Positions 1 to 14,686 of a DNA stretch of 64,000 nucleotides are shown in pieces. The stretch is from Aphrophora alni. Taxonomy: Eukaryota > Arthropoda > Insecta > Hemiptera > Aphrophoridae. Both the position numbers and the translations under genes were made by a program. How positions within the stretch are numbered: the first letter of the stretch is position 1; every line of letters begins with the position of its first letter. The notes beneath the pieces were generated by a model that was not told where the DNA came from, did no database searches, and worked only from the letters and a program-made list of their open reading frames with translations. The stretch covers positions 87,083,267-87,147,266 of the forward strand of contig OY740770.1 of NCBI GenBank assembly GCA_963513935.1, written 5' to 3'.

Positions 1-180
1 ACCCCTTTCCCCACGTACCTTAGAGTACCAAGTCAGTTCATGCACAGCAATGTCGACCTTTGCGTCACCCTTCAGCTCTTTCTGTCGGGGGCTTGACCCA
101 ATGATAGGTGGGAAGAGCTGAGACGCTATAGAAATTTCAAAATTTAATAAGTAAGTGCCGAAGGAGGCTACACCCTAGAG
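1..180 (-). CDS. possible exon of an unrecognised gene or element, partial
   Basis: The minus strand is open from about 175 to the left edge (58 codons, no ATG). Its core, 125 to 19, has an acceptor (TTTCTATAG just before 125) and a consensus donor (TCTAAG|GTACGT just after 19). That 107-base exon would encode SQLFPPIIGSSPRQKELKGD and AKVDIAVHELTWYSK. The composition is protein-like and richer in GC than the rest of the left arm. I do not recognise the protein. It could also be the end of a transposon-encoded ORF, since the reading continues across the proposed acceptor. Confidence 0.35.
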
Positions 181-520
181 TGGTGATTATTAAAGCATTA
201 TGAAGCGTTGTTTCTATCAGGTGCCCCGTTTCAAAATTTTGTAGGAGGCCCTTCTGGCCCCCTTTCTTTTCTACACTAACTCCGTCTTTCGGGGGGGGAG
301 AGCTGTAGCATTTAAATTCAAAAAGCACATCCGCAATATAACTTCATTAACACTCTTCCACGTCCAATTTCCGTCCCTTGACAGATGCTGGCACCTGGCG
401 GCCCGCTCCAAAACCAAGCATCGCCTGATACCGAACACAAAGTCCATTCGCCGGTCAAGCTAGCTTCTCTAATACCCGGTCCACAGTCTAGATGTGATAA
501 CAACATGGTCTACATTCTGC
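181..520 (-). other. GC-richer flank with broken open frames, possible element remnant
   Basis: On the minus strand, 506-318 gives 62 codons (with GPGIREASLTGEWTLC and WFWSGPPGASICQG), and 328-137 in another frame gives 63 codons. Together they look like one decayed coding region with a frameshift, running toward the open frame at the left edge. I cannot name a family. Confidence 0.25.
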
Positions 521-1649
521 ATCACTCATCTAACAAAAGTTTTTTTTCTCTCTAACCTTACAAGTCTCATACAACATCATGTTAATTTACAGTTCGTGCG
601 TTTTAGTTTAAATAACCTAGTTCAAAAATGTTAAATTAACCATCATTTTCTCGGTACAAGCTCACGTGAACTGCGACAGGATTAACCAGGTACTTCAACC
701 TTACAGATTTTGTCATATTATATATTTTGTTAATTTTTAAAATAATTTGTTAATTATCATGTATTGTTTAAAATATGTATTTCATGTTTTATTTAATATT
801 CTATTTTCTTTTGAAACTAAATGATTATAAAAATTTTCTTTTCTTAAAACATCATTTACAAAACCTTGTAAAGGCACATTTTAAGTTTTGAACAATTTTG
901 TGAAATAAGTGCAGACTAATGTTGAACATTAAATGATCAGAATATCCTATTGAACATGTCAAATATAAAACAATTAGAGAAATTTCTTCTAAATCAGAAA
1001 ATTTCGTTTTATAGACTTTTGAAGAATCTTACAAGTCTTATACAAGCTTTCTTTTAAAACAAAACTATATATATAAATAAATTTATAATCATCTAAGAAG
1101 CTTTTAATTACTATCTTAACGAATTTCTGTGATGCAATTAATTTACTTTAATTTTGACAAATAACCAGATATTTTCTTCTATAAAGAACATTAATGCTAC
1201 AACATGTCTGATCTTGCACAGACGCTAAAAGAAACGTGTTTTTTGTTTGCCACAGCCAATATGCTGGTAGGAGAAATAGAGAAATTCTTGTCTCATATTG
1301 CGCAAACCAGCGAATCATCCTAGCAAGTTTCGTCCTGTTGGCAAAACACGTTTTTGAATCACATAACTTCAGATTTTTCAAGTGCATAAAAGTGATGTCC
1401 TTTTTTTTTACAGCTGACTTTACTGAACTTTAACTAACTCATATGATTTATGTGCCTAAATTTACTTCGGCAAATATGTGTTCCTTCAAACTATTTTCTA
1501 GATGTAGATTTTTGTAATTATTTATAAATTATATAACAATTTATTGGGTGGAGCCTGCATGCAATTTTCGGTCCTAACAACCTCCAAGAGGTTAGTTTCT
1601 AAATTAAAATAATTGACGTCAATTAACAAAATTTCAAAATTCTAAATTA

Positions 1650-1675
1650 TTTTTTTTTTTTTTTTTTTTTTTTTT
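1650..1675. repeat. poly(T) run
   Basis: 26 consecutive T. Confidence 0.95.
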
Positions 1676-1861
1676 ATTTAAATATAAATTTATTGGCCAA
1701 TACAGTTTCTTTTTTTTTTAAGAAATTTTCAAACCAATTATATTATGTTACTTTAGTTTAGTGATAAACATGTTAACTATAGATATGATCTTTCTTGAAC
1801 TTAAAATATCAAGCTCTTTTATATTTTGTTAATTTCTGTTACTGTTTAAAAGGAAACTATC

Positions 1862-2165
1862 ATCTTATAAACTAAACTAAAAAGGGGGGGGATAAGTTTT
1901 TTTTTTGAAAATCTTGATTAATTTTTTTTTTTAAATTATTATACTTTTACTTTAAGGGCGTATAATCTTTTTTTTGATTAATTATAATTCTGTGAATTAT
2001 TAAGCTGTGCTCATTGTCTTTTTTTATTGTTAAATTTTTGTAACTATAAACATATATATATAAACTAAAAGGGGGGGATAAATGTTTAGAATCTGTTGAT
2101 TAATTTTTTTTATCTAAATTATTATATGTTACAATTAAGGGCTTATAACTTTTACAATTTATGAT
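1862..2165 (+). repeat. degenerate direct repeat, ~100 bp units about 200 bp apart
   Basis: Copy 1 (about 1864-1965) and copy 2 (about 2061-2160) share in order TATAAACTAAA, AAGGGGGGGATAA, TTGATTAATTTTTTTT, AAATTATTATA and TTAAGGGC.TATAA. A further echo of the following segment (AATTATTAAGCTGTG and AATTATTAAACTTGTC) lies at 1996 and 2284. Confidence 0.75.
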
Positions 2166-4357
2166 CTTGTTAATCATAAGTTTTTTTTTTACTGATGATT
2201 TGTGTCAGGATGTCTTTTGTTGTAAATGACAAAGTCTGAACCGTCGAAATTTCTTTCTGTTTTCAATAAACTTGAGCCTTGTTAATTATTAAACTTGTCT
2301 TTGTCTTTTTTTTTATTTTTCTTTTCAAACATCGTTACCATTTTAGTTCCGCCTTTATTAAATTTAAGTCCCCTGGTAACAGACTATACACTTAGAAGTT
2401 TATGACATTTGATTTACATGTGAAGTATTATTATATTTTAGGTGGTGTATTCAATTTCTAAGAACAAATTGAAAGCAAAAATCTCGACCAATTACTTAGT
2501 TATTCTATGATATGTAGTACGAAACAAAATCTCAATTTGCAATTAAAAGAGCTAATAGTTTTATTTCTTGTCAATATTTTTGTAAAGTTTTTTTGTGATA
2601 TTTGACATTAAAAGTTATAAAATCTACTAAAAAAAAATGGTTTTTGGTATACTCTTAAAAGTTTATACTTTTATTGAGTAAACAGAATCTTGACTCAATA
2701 AATCTTACATTTCCGAAGTTTTAATTTTTGTAAGAAAAAACTTAAGCACAAAGACGTACGAATACCAAGCGTTTTCGAACATATGCTATGTATATTTTTT
2801 TTAAATTTTAGAATGTATAATTATTTATTAATGTTGTTCGAGATAATTTGTAATCAATATGTATATTCGTTCTATAGGTTGCAGGTTTCTATAGGTCGAA
2901 AATTGTCTTAGGTTTTCATAACATTTGGTGCTAACGTGAGTTTTTGAAATAGTTTTGACGAAACCATAATATGGATAAATTAGTCGTTAGATTTTGTAAT
3001 CGTTGTTGTTTGTTGAGTCCTACTCATATAATTTCATTAAACAAGTTCATTAGAAGACAACATAGTGGAAAACTGTATTTAGTTTATGTAATTACCGCCA
3101 TTACCGTATTACTATATAGCTCCAGATTTAAATTCTGTATAAATTAAATTTTTAATTGCATATACAATAATGGAAAAAACTCTATAAATCTTGTCTTACT
3201 TTCGTTCTTTGAAAGTTATTCAATTTAGTGTCTTTGTATTAAAACAATAATTTTGCTTTGTTTTTCCCAACAATTAATACAAAAGGTTTATACGTGAAGC
3301 TTACCCATGATATTGAGAAAATTATGTTTGTATTAAGTTTCCTTTAAAAGGTAATTAGCTATATTTAATGAAGGTTTACACGTAGGCTGCATGTTTGATA
3401 ACCCTTAAAATGTTTCATGTTTATTAAACTATTGGAGTTAAACTTCTGCAGTTGACATTACCGAATCTAGAATTAATTATAAGCATAGGATCAAGTGGCC
3501 ATTTTGTATTTACACAGTTGAATAAACAGGCTGACACATAATCAATTTATCAAACGTCTATGTTTGAGGAGTATTGTGTAACTGGAATTTCTATTTTAAT
3601 TAATGTGAATAATCCCTACACATATGATCGATTAAACACGAAAAACGTATGGTACAATGCTATTAAAATGTGCTTCAACTTTAACCTTTACTAACAAAAT
3701 TGTACCCGTCTTTTCGTGCATTTCAATCCTAATTAGAATAAAACATGGACGTTCTTAATGTCTTATGTCTTAAAACACTTCAGTAATAACCAAATTTCAG
3801 TAATACGCTCAACAAACTAATTGCACCAGTATCACACAAATATGATAAGTTTTTCAAAAATAAAATTTGTAATATTAGTATAATTGTGTCCAATTTTAAT
3901 ATATTACAAAACATAACGTTAATGCAGGGCTTAAAATTTGATCTATAACTATTTCCTCCTTCTTCCATATCGTTTTGATAAATTCGAATTTTTAAGGAGA
4001 TTATTAATTATATATGTTAACCAATAAAACTCTAAATTAAAAGTTAACTCAACAGCTAGGTGTTTGTGTTACAGTTTATTTAAATATATTTACCAATATT
4101 CAATAAAGACTAAAGTATAAAACACTAGGTATTTTGTATAACTCATAAAAATTAATACATTTGAACATTTTTGTTGTTTAGAATTAGCGGTCAATAATGT
4201 AATCAAAACTATTCAATATAGATAATGGTATTGAATGTTGCATTGAATAATAATTTTTAAATAAATATAATTCCGTCATGCAATCAATAAATATTTGCCC
4301 CAAGGCCAAATTGTTGAACAGTATTTGCTAAATACGTTTGTACAACACGAAGCCTTG

Positions 4358-4378
4358 GTGATGTAATTACATCACGTG
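4358..4378. promoter_or_regulatory. 18-bp palindrome overlapping an E-box
   Basis: GTGATGTAATTACATCAC is a perfect palindrome holding the homeodomain-type core TAATTA and two TGATGTAA half-sites. CACGTG overlaps its right end at 4373-4378. It could bind bZIP or bHLH factors, but it lies far from any known start site and a palindrome of this size is not very rare in 64 kb. Confidence 0.25.
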
Positions 4379-5514
4379 TATCGAACAGCGCGACAAGGGT
4401 AGACAAATTCAGTTATCTCTTCTCCACTACGACAAATACCTTCAGAAATCATTATTTTATTTCTCGTTTCACTTTTTTAATCGAGTTGTCGCCATTTATC
4501 GGTAATCAAAAGATAAATTCAAGAGCCTAGGGCGTTCCTTCAGATCATTATTACACGCAGATTATTTTTTATTAAGAATTTCTTCATGGTTATTAAGGTA
4601 GTTTACATCTCCATCGCAAATAAAAGTAATTTATATTTAACATGCTATGTTAAATATAACTTTAACTGTTGGTAATCAATACAATTTTGTGCCCTTTGCA
4701 ATTAGTTATGAAAATCTAGTTATACCTCAACTCTCTATATTATTTATAAATACGTTAAACTGCTTATTATTTAACATAAAATTCATAACATTATGTAATT
4801 TAACATAATGTTAACATACTTCCTTTTTTTTAAAAAAAATTTTAACTGAATGGGACTTGCTGGTTAACCAACTTAACCCGAACTTTGATCAGATAATATT
4901 GTTACCAAGTGTGAATGGACGTACATCTCAAAAGTTATAGGGGAAGGTACATCGTCTAGTATCTCTTTTTAAGATATATGTCTCCTCAAAGTTGTTAAAA
5001 ATTACTATCTCGTAACTATTTCATTTTAAGTTTGTGCTTTTGTACCTTCTTCTCGAAAATCTAGACAAATTATGTGATGCAAGCAAGCCTACTCAAATTT
5101 GGTATAAAATACTATCCCAAAAATGTGTCTGTTAAGATGATAAACCTGAGACCTCAAATCAGTTGCCAAGAGTTGCGGGATTTTGGTTTATATGAATTTA
5201 AAAACAAATTCAGAAGAAATACTTTTTTAAACTAAAGATTTGTTAAAGTCGTGAACTTTAGTATTCTAAAAAATGGTTTTAAGGTATTATCGACAAAGGC
5301 AGAAATTTTCTACATCCTTAGACTGAGATAGTAGGACATCTTGAAAATAGTATGATTCATTTTGAATTTTCAGCAAAGAGGAAACTACTAGTGTTCTCTA
5401 GGTCTTTCTAATGGTTTAATATGCCTACACTTTTTTCAGCAAATCTTAGTCTTTTGGCAATTTGTTATTAAATAAGAATGGATTTCAAACTTTTTGGCAC
5501 ACACAAAGGTTGAC

Positions 5515-5919
<405 letters not shown>

Positions 5920-8900
5920 ATCTTGTGGTTATTGTATGTACTGGGTGTCTCGCCTAACGTTTTAACTATATATTTTCCAAAATGGCGGAGAATGTGTTTC
6001 AACATTACAACCTTCACTGACAAAATTGTTCGGGATATCCATTCATTGTGTATATATTAGACTCATGGTAGACTTCCCAAACATCAGAACATTTTTCATC
6101 TCCGAATATAAAATGTAAATTCTGATAATATCCTGGTGGGTCACAGGAGATGTATCCTGCGGTCCAGCAAACAAAAAACAAACAAACACTTTTCCACTTC
6201 AATCCCTAAGTGATTATGAAATCAACCCCTTAAAATATTGAACGGTAACGGAGTAAACCCTTTTATACCATATGTTTAAAACTCTTGTGCGTCATTTTAA
6301 CTTTCAGTGGCGCATTGGTTTAAAATTTATTGAAGGTTAAATACATCAAATAATTTTAAATAAAACATACGTTAAAATAAACTGCCAAGTCCACTAGAGA
6401 CAACTCCTGTTTGAATAAGAGTTTTTCCTCATTCCTACACAGTATTCATTATTCGTAGCAATGTTCTCTTCAAGGCTGAAATTTCTCGTTAAAATTAATT
6501 GATATGTGAAAACTAAACCTCTTTACCTGGAGCAATTTTTTGCAACAATGCATACATCAGCTAACTTCTTTGCTCGAAGCGATGTTTTGGAACAATGTTA
6601 ATAACCTTTTTGTTATTGTTTTGATTTGGTGGTTGTGAAACAAAAGACATGCTTGCAGCAGTGCTTTTACCTAGAACGAAAAAGAAATCGCCCTTCTACC
6701 TATTCTGATATAAAAACTAATAATTGGCATAAGGCTTAATTGAGCGTAAAATTTTCTCTATTGGAGAAAGTGAAAAAAATTTGAAAAAAGCTAAATTCAG
6801 TCTATTAGTTTAAAATAAGTTTCATACTTATCACGTAGTACTAATCAACAAGAGTTTGAAACTGATTACCTTAGGAGATTATGCTTTTGTAACTAGATGA
6901 TTGACCAAATAATGATGAATCCTTTTTTTTTGGTAAAATGTTTTATTCTCCTATGAAGCAACTTTTATCAGTACGGAACTTGTCAACAGGCATACTATGT
7001 ACTATTGGGTTTCAGTAAATCCGCACTGAATGCAGACGTTGATAGCAAAAAGTATTCGTTAATGTCTGGTGTGATATTTTTAGAGAAAAATTGTAGGGCC
7101 TCATTTCTTTCTTGTTTTGGAATATGTCAACTTCATTGAAACAATCTTCTCATATTGATGAACGAGTTTAGAGACCAATTAGAGAGCACATGTCATGTAC
7201 CTAGATCAATAACACCTGAGAATAGGATGTGCAGTGTCTGAGCTGTGCGCTACTATTTTGGTGAATCAACTATACTTTACTCACAACTAGAACGCTTGTA
7301 AATGTGCAAGAAAACGTTTTTGAGCATTTGTAAAGACATATTGATTTACATCTAATTAGAAACGAATATATTTTGGGTAATATTTTTTACAAATTAAGTA
7401 ATAGTAAACCAAGTTGAAAACACATTTCTTTGTCTCGTCTATCATTAATAACTTTTTACTGGAATTCTCTAGAATTTGCAAATAAAAAATGGTAATCAAA
7501 ATACATACTACAAAGTTTAATAATTATTTAGGCTTCAAAAATCGATTACAAGACAATGGTATTTTTGAAATGATTAATTAGTAACCAAACCACTAAGCAC
7601 TGAAATTGAAAATTAAATAAATGAGTTGGTTAAACGGTTGCGTTTATAAAACAAAAAACACAACGGAAAAAAATCTTAAAATTACATTTTTTTCCCTAAA
7701 GAATCATTAAATGCATTGTTTAGTTTATGCATTCAGACTTTTTAATGGAAGCCATTCAAAACCTTCAAAGCAATATGTGTCAGTTTCTATTGAGATTAAA
7801 ACTTTTTTTATTGCAGATATGAAAAAGCTATAAAATAAATTTTGATATACAATATTAGTATTTTAATTATAATAATTTAATATTAATATTTTAAGTAAAT
7901 TAATGAACGATAAATCCAGTACAATTATTGAACAAAGTTTCTTATGGTATATGTTTGTTTTCATTATAGTAATTGACAATTCGCGTACCGTGATGGTTGC
8001 ATAGAAGAATTTATTTTATAGTCGACTAATATTGGATCCATCATTCTCACATTCTGACACTGCGTCGATCATAACCAAATAAATAAAAATTATCAAGACC
8101 ACTTTATTGTACGATATAAAATACAGCGTTATAGGTAAAATACTCGGTATTTTGCCTCTAAAATATTTGAAAATGTTTTAATTTAGAAGAGGAAATATCC
8201 CTCTTAATGGTAATATTTACAGATCACAACTTCAAATTTTCGAAACGTCACAAATAATAAACATATAAAATCACTTTTTACTAAACATTTGATTTTATAG
8301 CAACCAGAATATTTTATCAGTTCCCCAGAGACATGAATCACAATTTGAAAAAATCATGTGTAGATAAACTAAAGGAATGTTAAGTTAAAGGTAAAAAGTG
8401 TAAATAAAGGGAAGCTATTTAATAATTGAATTGGTCACTGATGAAAAACCCTAAAAAAAATCATAAAGTTAAAAACGTTGAACAGGTGTTTAAGATTGGA
8501 ATAATGGAATAAATACAACTTGAAATCAAATTATGCATTATGACAACTGTTCTCAAAACGAATATACAAAATAAATCTTCATTTAAAAACTGTTCAAAAA
8601 GAGTTGAACAGAAAATTAAGCACAAGTTTCAATCTTTTGAACAAACGAAACTTTCCCAGACTGTTACTAATGTGTTCGTTAAAAATTTTAGATCAAAAGA
8701 TTTTCCATTAGAACAAAGTTAATTTTCATTATTAATTTAGTTAAATAACTCTTCCATGAAGTCGACTATAAGAGTAGATAAAATAATAATTCATATGTGG
8801 GAGTTACTATACCCAACTAAGGCCAGAACCGTGTTTTATTGTTTCTTTATTATCTTGTGATGCTTTATGTAAGAAATTAAATGTATTTTCACGTCAAAGT

Positions 8901-8930
8901 GACAATTTAAAACACACACACTTCATATTT

Positions 8931-8985
8931 GGGATGGCCATGCTTGCGACTAAACGCTGATGAGTCCCAGATTCAAACATCATAT
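8931..8985 (+). repeat. possible tRNA-derived SINE head or hammerhead-like fragment
   Basis: The stretch GGGATGGCCATGCTTGCGAC, then CTGATGAGTCCCAGATTCAAAC, has the layout of a worn tRNA A box and B box (GATTCAAAC against GGTTCGAATC). It also contains CTGATGAGTCC, identical to the 5' half of the hammerhead core. The matching GGAC-GAAAC half is absent. Boundaries are uncertain. Confidence 0.3.
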
Positions 8986-11900
8986 TACATTCAGTTCAGA
9001 TATACTTAAGGATACTACAAGAATATTCTCAATTATTAAATTAATATTGAAGAAATAAAAAATAATAATAAAATTGAATAACAGTTCAAATAATATAATC
9101 CGTTATAATATATTTTTCTTATAAACAAAATCCAATGATTAATTGAATTTTTTTAAATAATAATAGTATTTATAAGGTTAAATGTTTACACTATTTTGTT
9201 TCTTTTCGTCTTTTACTGTATGAAATACGTTTGGGATTCATTGGATGCAGTAAGCTACATAAAAAGGCTTTTATACTGATGTCTATTGGGTAAACTCCAC
9301 TTCCTAATCATTAAAAGCTGATTTTAAAGCTTGACAAAATTAGCTGTTTAAAGATGAGCCTACAGGTAAAAAAATCAAGAGAGATTTTTACGATTAAAAA
9401 ACTATTCGTAAAATTTAACCCACATACCAAATTTGAACAAAAGTGATTTCTAAAGAGATTATAGCCCTGTAAATGTTATATGTGGAATATTCTGTCACCT
9501 CAAATTTGCCCACATGTAGAATTCTGTTTTATTGGTTATCTGCTGTCTGCAATATCCCCCATATATTCTAAGCTGAATATGCCGCAGACACACAAGTTCT
9601 CATTGAGTAGTATAATGGTGTTGACCTGTTCTAATTTAGGCCTACTTTAACAAACCGATGTCAGTTTAAAATTAATGTAGTAATAGTCCGATTTCGTTTG
9701 CTAATTGTTTCATTTCATAATATTTTTTTATTTCATTCATCTATAATAATAACAATTCACATAGTTGATTATGTTTATGTTTGAAAATGTTAATTATTTT
9801 GTTTAGAAATAGATATTTTAAATATTTATAATTGCTTTTACGTTTTCCTAGCATAAACATAGCCAAATTATCATTAAAAAATAATTTTAACAACTTAATA
9901 TGTTTCATCAAAATGGAAATCAAACGCTACTGGCAAATGAGTTCGAATAGCGGCTGTAAATACACTAATAGCAACGTGTAAATTACTCCTATAGGTAGGA
10001 TCGGTGAACAATTCATTGTTTTGGGTGTTGCGTGTTCCATGAATGAGAACGAAATAGCTGAAATTTCGTAATACGCTAATTCCACCGACGCCATTTAAAT
10101 AGCAAACACGGTGATCAGGTCATAGACAACAATTAACTTCAAGTAATGAAACATACCACATCAATGCCTATAGATTACTGCAGGGGTAGATGTTGCAATT
10201 GTTTATCTTTTGTAATTAAACACGAAAACAGAGTTTCACAAATCGCTGCTAGTATCGCCTCAACAAACCAGTCCACAATGTTTCATGTATACCTAAGTAA
10301 ATTTGGTTACTTAAACCTATGAAAAAAGATTTTATACGTTCATAAATAAATTAGCAAATATCTGTTTTATTTGTTTACGTAGTTTACATAATATTTTTAA
10401 CTAAATTGGTTCAGGTCATGTTGATCATTTATTATTGAATAAGAATATTTATAATTTATTTTATATTAAAAATTATAAGTTTCATTTTTATTATTATTTA
10501 TACTCTTAGATTTAAATTATTATTATTATTATTATTTTTCGATCTTTATTTTTCTAAAAATGCCATTACATGTTTATTTCATTATTATTATCCATAATCT
10601 CTTTCTAAAATTACACTAGTACATTATTTCGAAAATGTCCCTGGTTCATTGTATTTATTTTCAAAATATCTCTTTTACTTTTTAAAAATTTCAAATAGTA
10701 CCTTGTCCAATTAATTAAATTATAAAAAAGTTGTTAGTTGAATAGTATTAATATTTGTAATAGATACAGCTGATGGAATAATAGATATTTCAAAATTGTT
10801 AGTGAAGTTTAAAGTGAACAATTGTATATCTCAAAAACCTTTTATTTTATATTTTCCTAGATTTATTAGTATGGACGAAAGAAGTTTTTAAAATAAACTC
10901 TTCTTGTTACATATTTAGACATGCCTTTATATTTCAATGATGTCTCATGGCGATTTAAAATTTTTAATATTAACAGTTTTATAATTGATTTGTAAATAAG
11001 ATTGTAAGACGCATTTTTAATTTTTGTTTATTTTCAACCTCCTTGAAGTTTTATTATATCAAATTATTTCAAACGTTTATTAATGTCAAATTTTGACATT
11101 TTCTGACAACATAATAATTTTTCTAGAATGTTAGGTGAGGTTTTTATAAACAAAACAGGCTAAAAATACATCGAATTTCACAAACTTCAATGAATATTCT
11201 TCCTTGTAATGTAATTTCATTTTTTCTCAGCAGAAAAATTTAAAGTTGCACTAAAACACTTTTATACTAAACATAAGGTCAAAAATATTTTTTTAAAAAA
11301 TATTGTAGACTAAGTTACATTATCTTTAAAGTACCGTTTCAGAGGTTGTCGGTCAAATAGTGAAAATGAAGCAGAGAGAGAAACATGTTTTAAGTTTAAC
11401 CGAACCAGACATGTAACGGTTTATGACAGAAATTAACTTTCCAAATATTATATAAAAGAAATCGAGTTTGCAGTTACAATTTTTTAAACTATCAAAACTG
11501 GTTTCAGAGTTATTAATATTATTTTCAATTTACAGGAAAACTTTAATGTCAATTTACCCGCTTCTTCGCACAGTGATTTTATTCATTTGTATTTCATAAA
11601 AATTTGATTATATTGGTTAGGACCAATTTGGAATATTTAACCTTTAAGGCGGCGTCCAGGGTTAATTTTCACCCCTGAACAGACATTTTTAAGAAGAAGG
11701 TGACTAATTACAAATTTCGAGCTCTAATTGGGGAATATTTGATAAAATTCGATAAAGCCAATTTTGAGAAAACCGTCATTTTGTGTTTCTATCTTATTAT
11801 ATTTACCCACAGATTTTAAGTTATTAAAACAAACTTTCGATTTATTAACCTCCATTATCACGAACTACGGACGTACGTAGTTTAAAAATACAACTTGTTG

Positions 11901-14639
11901 GAAGTTCAGAGTATCTCATAACGTATGTTGCCCTGAAAAGTACAACATTGTAATTTCTATCCACCACAAAGATTTTTCTAGAGTAGGCCTACGTATATAT
12001 GAACAGCTAAAATGTAAATTTATAAAATACATAATTTGGCAAGACAATATCGAAACATATACAATTATTCATCCAAAAATCATTAAATTTCAATACAATT
12101 ATTTATAATTACTTTAAAATGATTTTTTTTACCCAGTTACCGGTTCTTTTGGAAATTACAAGAAAGTTGATGGTTTTAAACCTGGAATGAACTGGTCTTC
12201 AGTAGAGTAATCTTGTAGTAAGCAACTCCTCAGCGGAGCAGCTGACTGTAGATTCTAACTAAGCGTATTAAAATGCCAGCCACTTTGAACTAAAATCAAA
12301 ACTCTGCTTTAAACAATCTTAACTTGGTCTACAAAAGCCAAGTAGAAATGTAACTAACCTTTATCAATCGCCTCCCACTTTTGAGTACCCAGCTTTATGA
12401 AACTACTCCTACTCAATCAATCATTTCCAAACAAAGGAAGATATCTTTTGATAAAAAAAATACTTAGGTAAATTTTGATGAAAAATGTTTTTTGTTGTTG
12501 AGAATTTTAGCTTTATTTTAATTTAAAATCACTCTAAATAAACCTGGTTTCGAAAATACTTGTCACGATTAGCTGATGTCGTAGAACTCGAATTTCTGTT
12601 AGCATTTTTGTGAGTTCTTTCATTTTGATAGTAGAATGCTAGTTGCTTAGATCTTAGATAAGAAACATTCTGTCAAACAGCCGCTTATTTTGTAATTTGT
12701 AAACAACTTTTATAACATAATTTTTAACAAATGTTAATGGTACTAAATTTTAGTAAAATTTGACACTTAGTTCTTATAAATATCAATATCGAATACAATA
12801 TTGTTGAATATTGTTCTTCTTATAATATTGTTGAAGAATAGACCGATTAAAAGAAATCCGTCAGGAACTGGAAGTTCTACCCATAAAACATATTTATAAT
12901 AGGAATATGTTATGAAGAAATTACCAGAGGACAGAATAAACCTGCTGGAAGGAGACGTAAGGGAACACCTAGGATTATATAGTGAAACCGAAATAATCCC
13001 GTAAAAGCAAATAGTAACCTAACGATTGTACCTGAATTTTTCAAACAATAATAAAATGTCTTAATGTAACGTATGTATACCTATAAAAAGTTGTTTTTGT
13101 TAAGTTACTATTATCATAAATAAATCTTTAACTTGAATACTAAGTTTATGCATATGCTCAAAATGTATTTACATATGGAAGGCATCTTATAAGTAGTTTC
13201 AGCTACTTATAGTTTTGGCAGTGTATACACAATTATTTGGAAACAAAAATATCCATAATAAATAATGTAGATTAATAATTATGGTAATTTTATGACTCAA
13301 ACCGCAAGTAACAGAAACGATTTGTAAATAAAATGGAAAATATGAAAATAAACCCCAATGGATGACGAATTGTAATTTGATTACGTACTGTTTGGTGAAT
13401 TTTTTACTTCATAAATTTTTACATTTCACCATTTTTATTTATCAAAACATACCGAGATTTAAATTACTAATTCTTCTAACGTCGTCCATGATTAAATTGT
13501 ATTTTTACCGATAAATCCTGACTGGAATCGTCGGAGAGATGTTGACAATTACTTTTTGTTTGCTTTGATTTTCGTTTTGTGAAAGGTAGTTATTGCAATG
13601 TTTATAAACAGCAGTTTTTTTAATAAGTACAGTATAAAACATAAAACTGTTCAGAAAAACAAAATTAAACGTAAAGTATCTTTCATTATACAATACTAAG
13701 AACATAACTGATATTAAACGCAAGGTCAGCTGTTGTAATTTATTCAAACGATAATATCGCACATTTGACATTTGACGTTTGAAACTACCAAAAACAAACA
13801 AGACACTCATTATTATTAATAAAACTCTTCATTATTTTTAACTAATAAAAAAAGTAAAGTAATATGTTTTTCGCATAACTTAGCATGTAACAATTGTAGA
13901 TTAAAATATTTCTTTCTTGTACTTTTACATACACATACACAAAAACTTTCCAATATTTTTGTATAGATTGGTAGACTCCTGAATCGGTTATTTGGGAGAC
14001 ATGGCGACACTTAAAATTTGCTTGGGACATTTGAGCATAATATTATTACGAACATTGACACATATTTTAATTTAATACATATTTATTGTTTTCTTTTGTT
14101 TTGTAATTATTCCCAAATTTTGTATTACAGCAATTACATTCATAACTAACTAGGAAAACTATCCCGTAAGTACTAATTGTGATAAGTAGGTTCAGAGATC
14201 ACTGCTTAAATAAATACAAAAAAAAATAATAATAATTGAAAGTTAGGAAAAGAACTTGTTTGAACGAAAAATGACCCAAAATTTGAAATGCATGGTAAAA
14301 ATACCAATTTTGTTTTCCTAGAGAGAGTAAAAATATGGAAGAAAATATTCTTCTAGTTTTTATCTGTATCTTTTATTTTACGGAAAAACGGATTTTATCT
14401 CAAATTACTAAATAAAATGTCATTAGATTCTGGATGAGTTCAAAATCCAAACAAATTCCACCTCCTGTTCTAACTTTATCCACGATATCAGTATACTAAC
14501 ATCCCAGGAGGGTAGGAAGTATACGAGTGTGTTATAGTCAAGACTAGACAAGCTTCGTTCTTTCACAATACCTTATAAACGTTAAAAACAATTCCCAGAT
14601 ATAAAGAAATAATCTTTAAAACAAGTAAAAACCTACAAG

Positions 14640-14686
14640 AACATAAAATTTGTATTAAAGAACATAAAATTTATATTAAAGAACAT
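14640..14686 (+). repeat. 21-bp tandem duplication
   Basis: AACATAAAATTTGTATTAAAG is followed at once by a copy with one change, then a partial third unit. Confidence 0.85.

Larger units (their letters stand above)
521..5514. other. AT-rich non-coding region
   Basis: No coding frame is supported. It contains a 26-base poly(T) at 1650-1675, a degenerate direct repeat at 1862-2165, an 18-bp palindrome at 4358-4375 and many short A or T runs. Confidence 0.7.
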
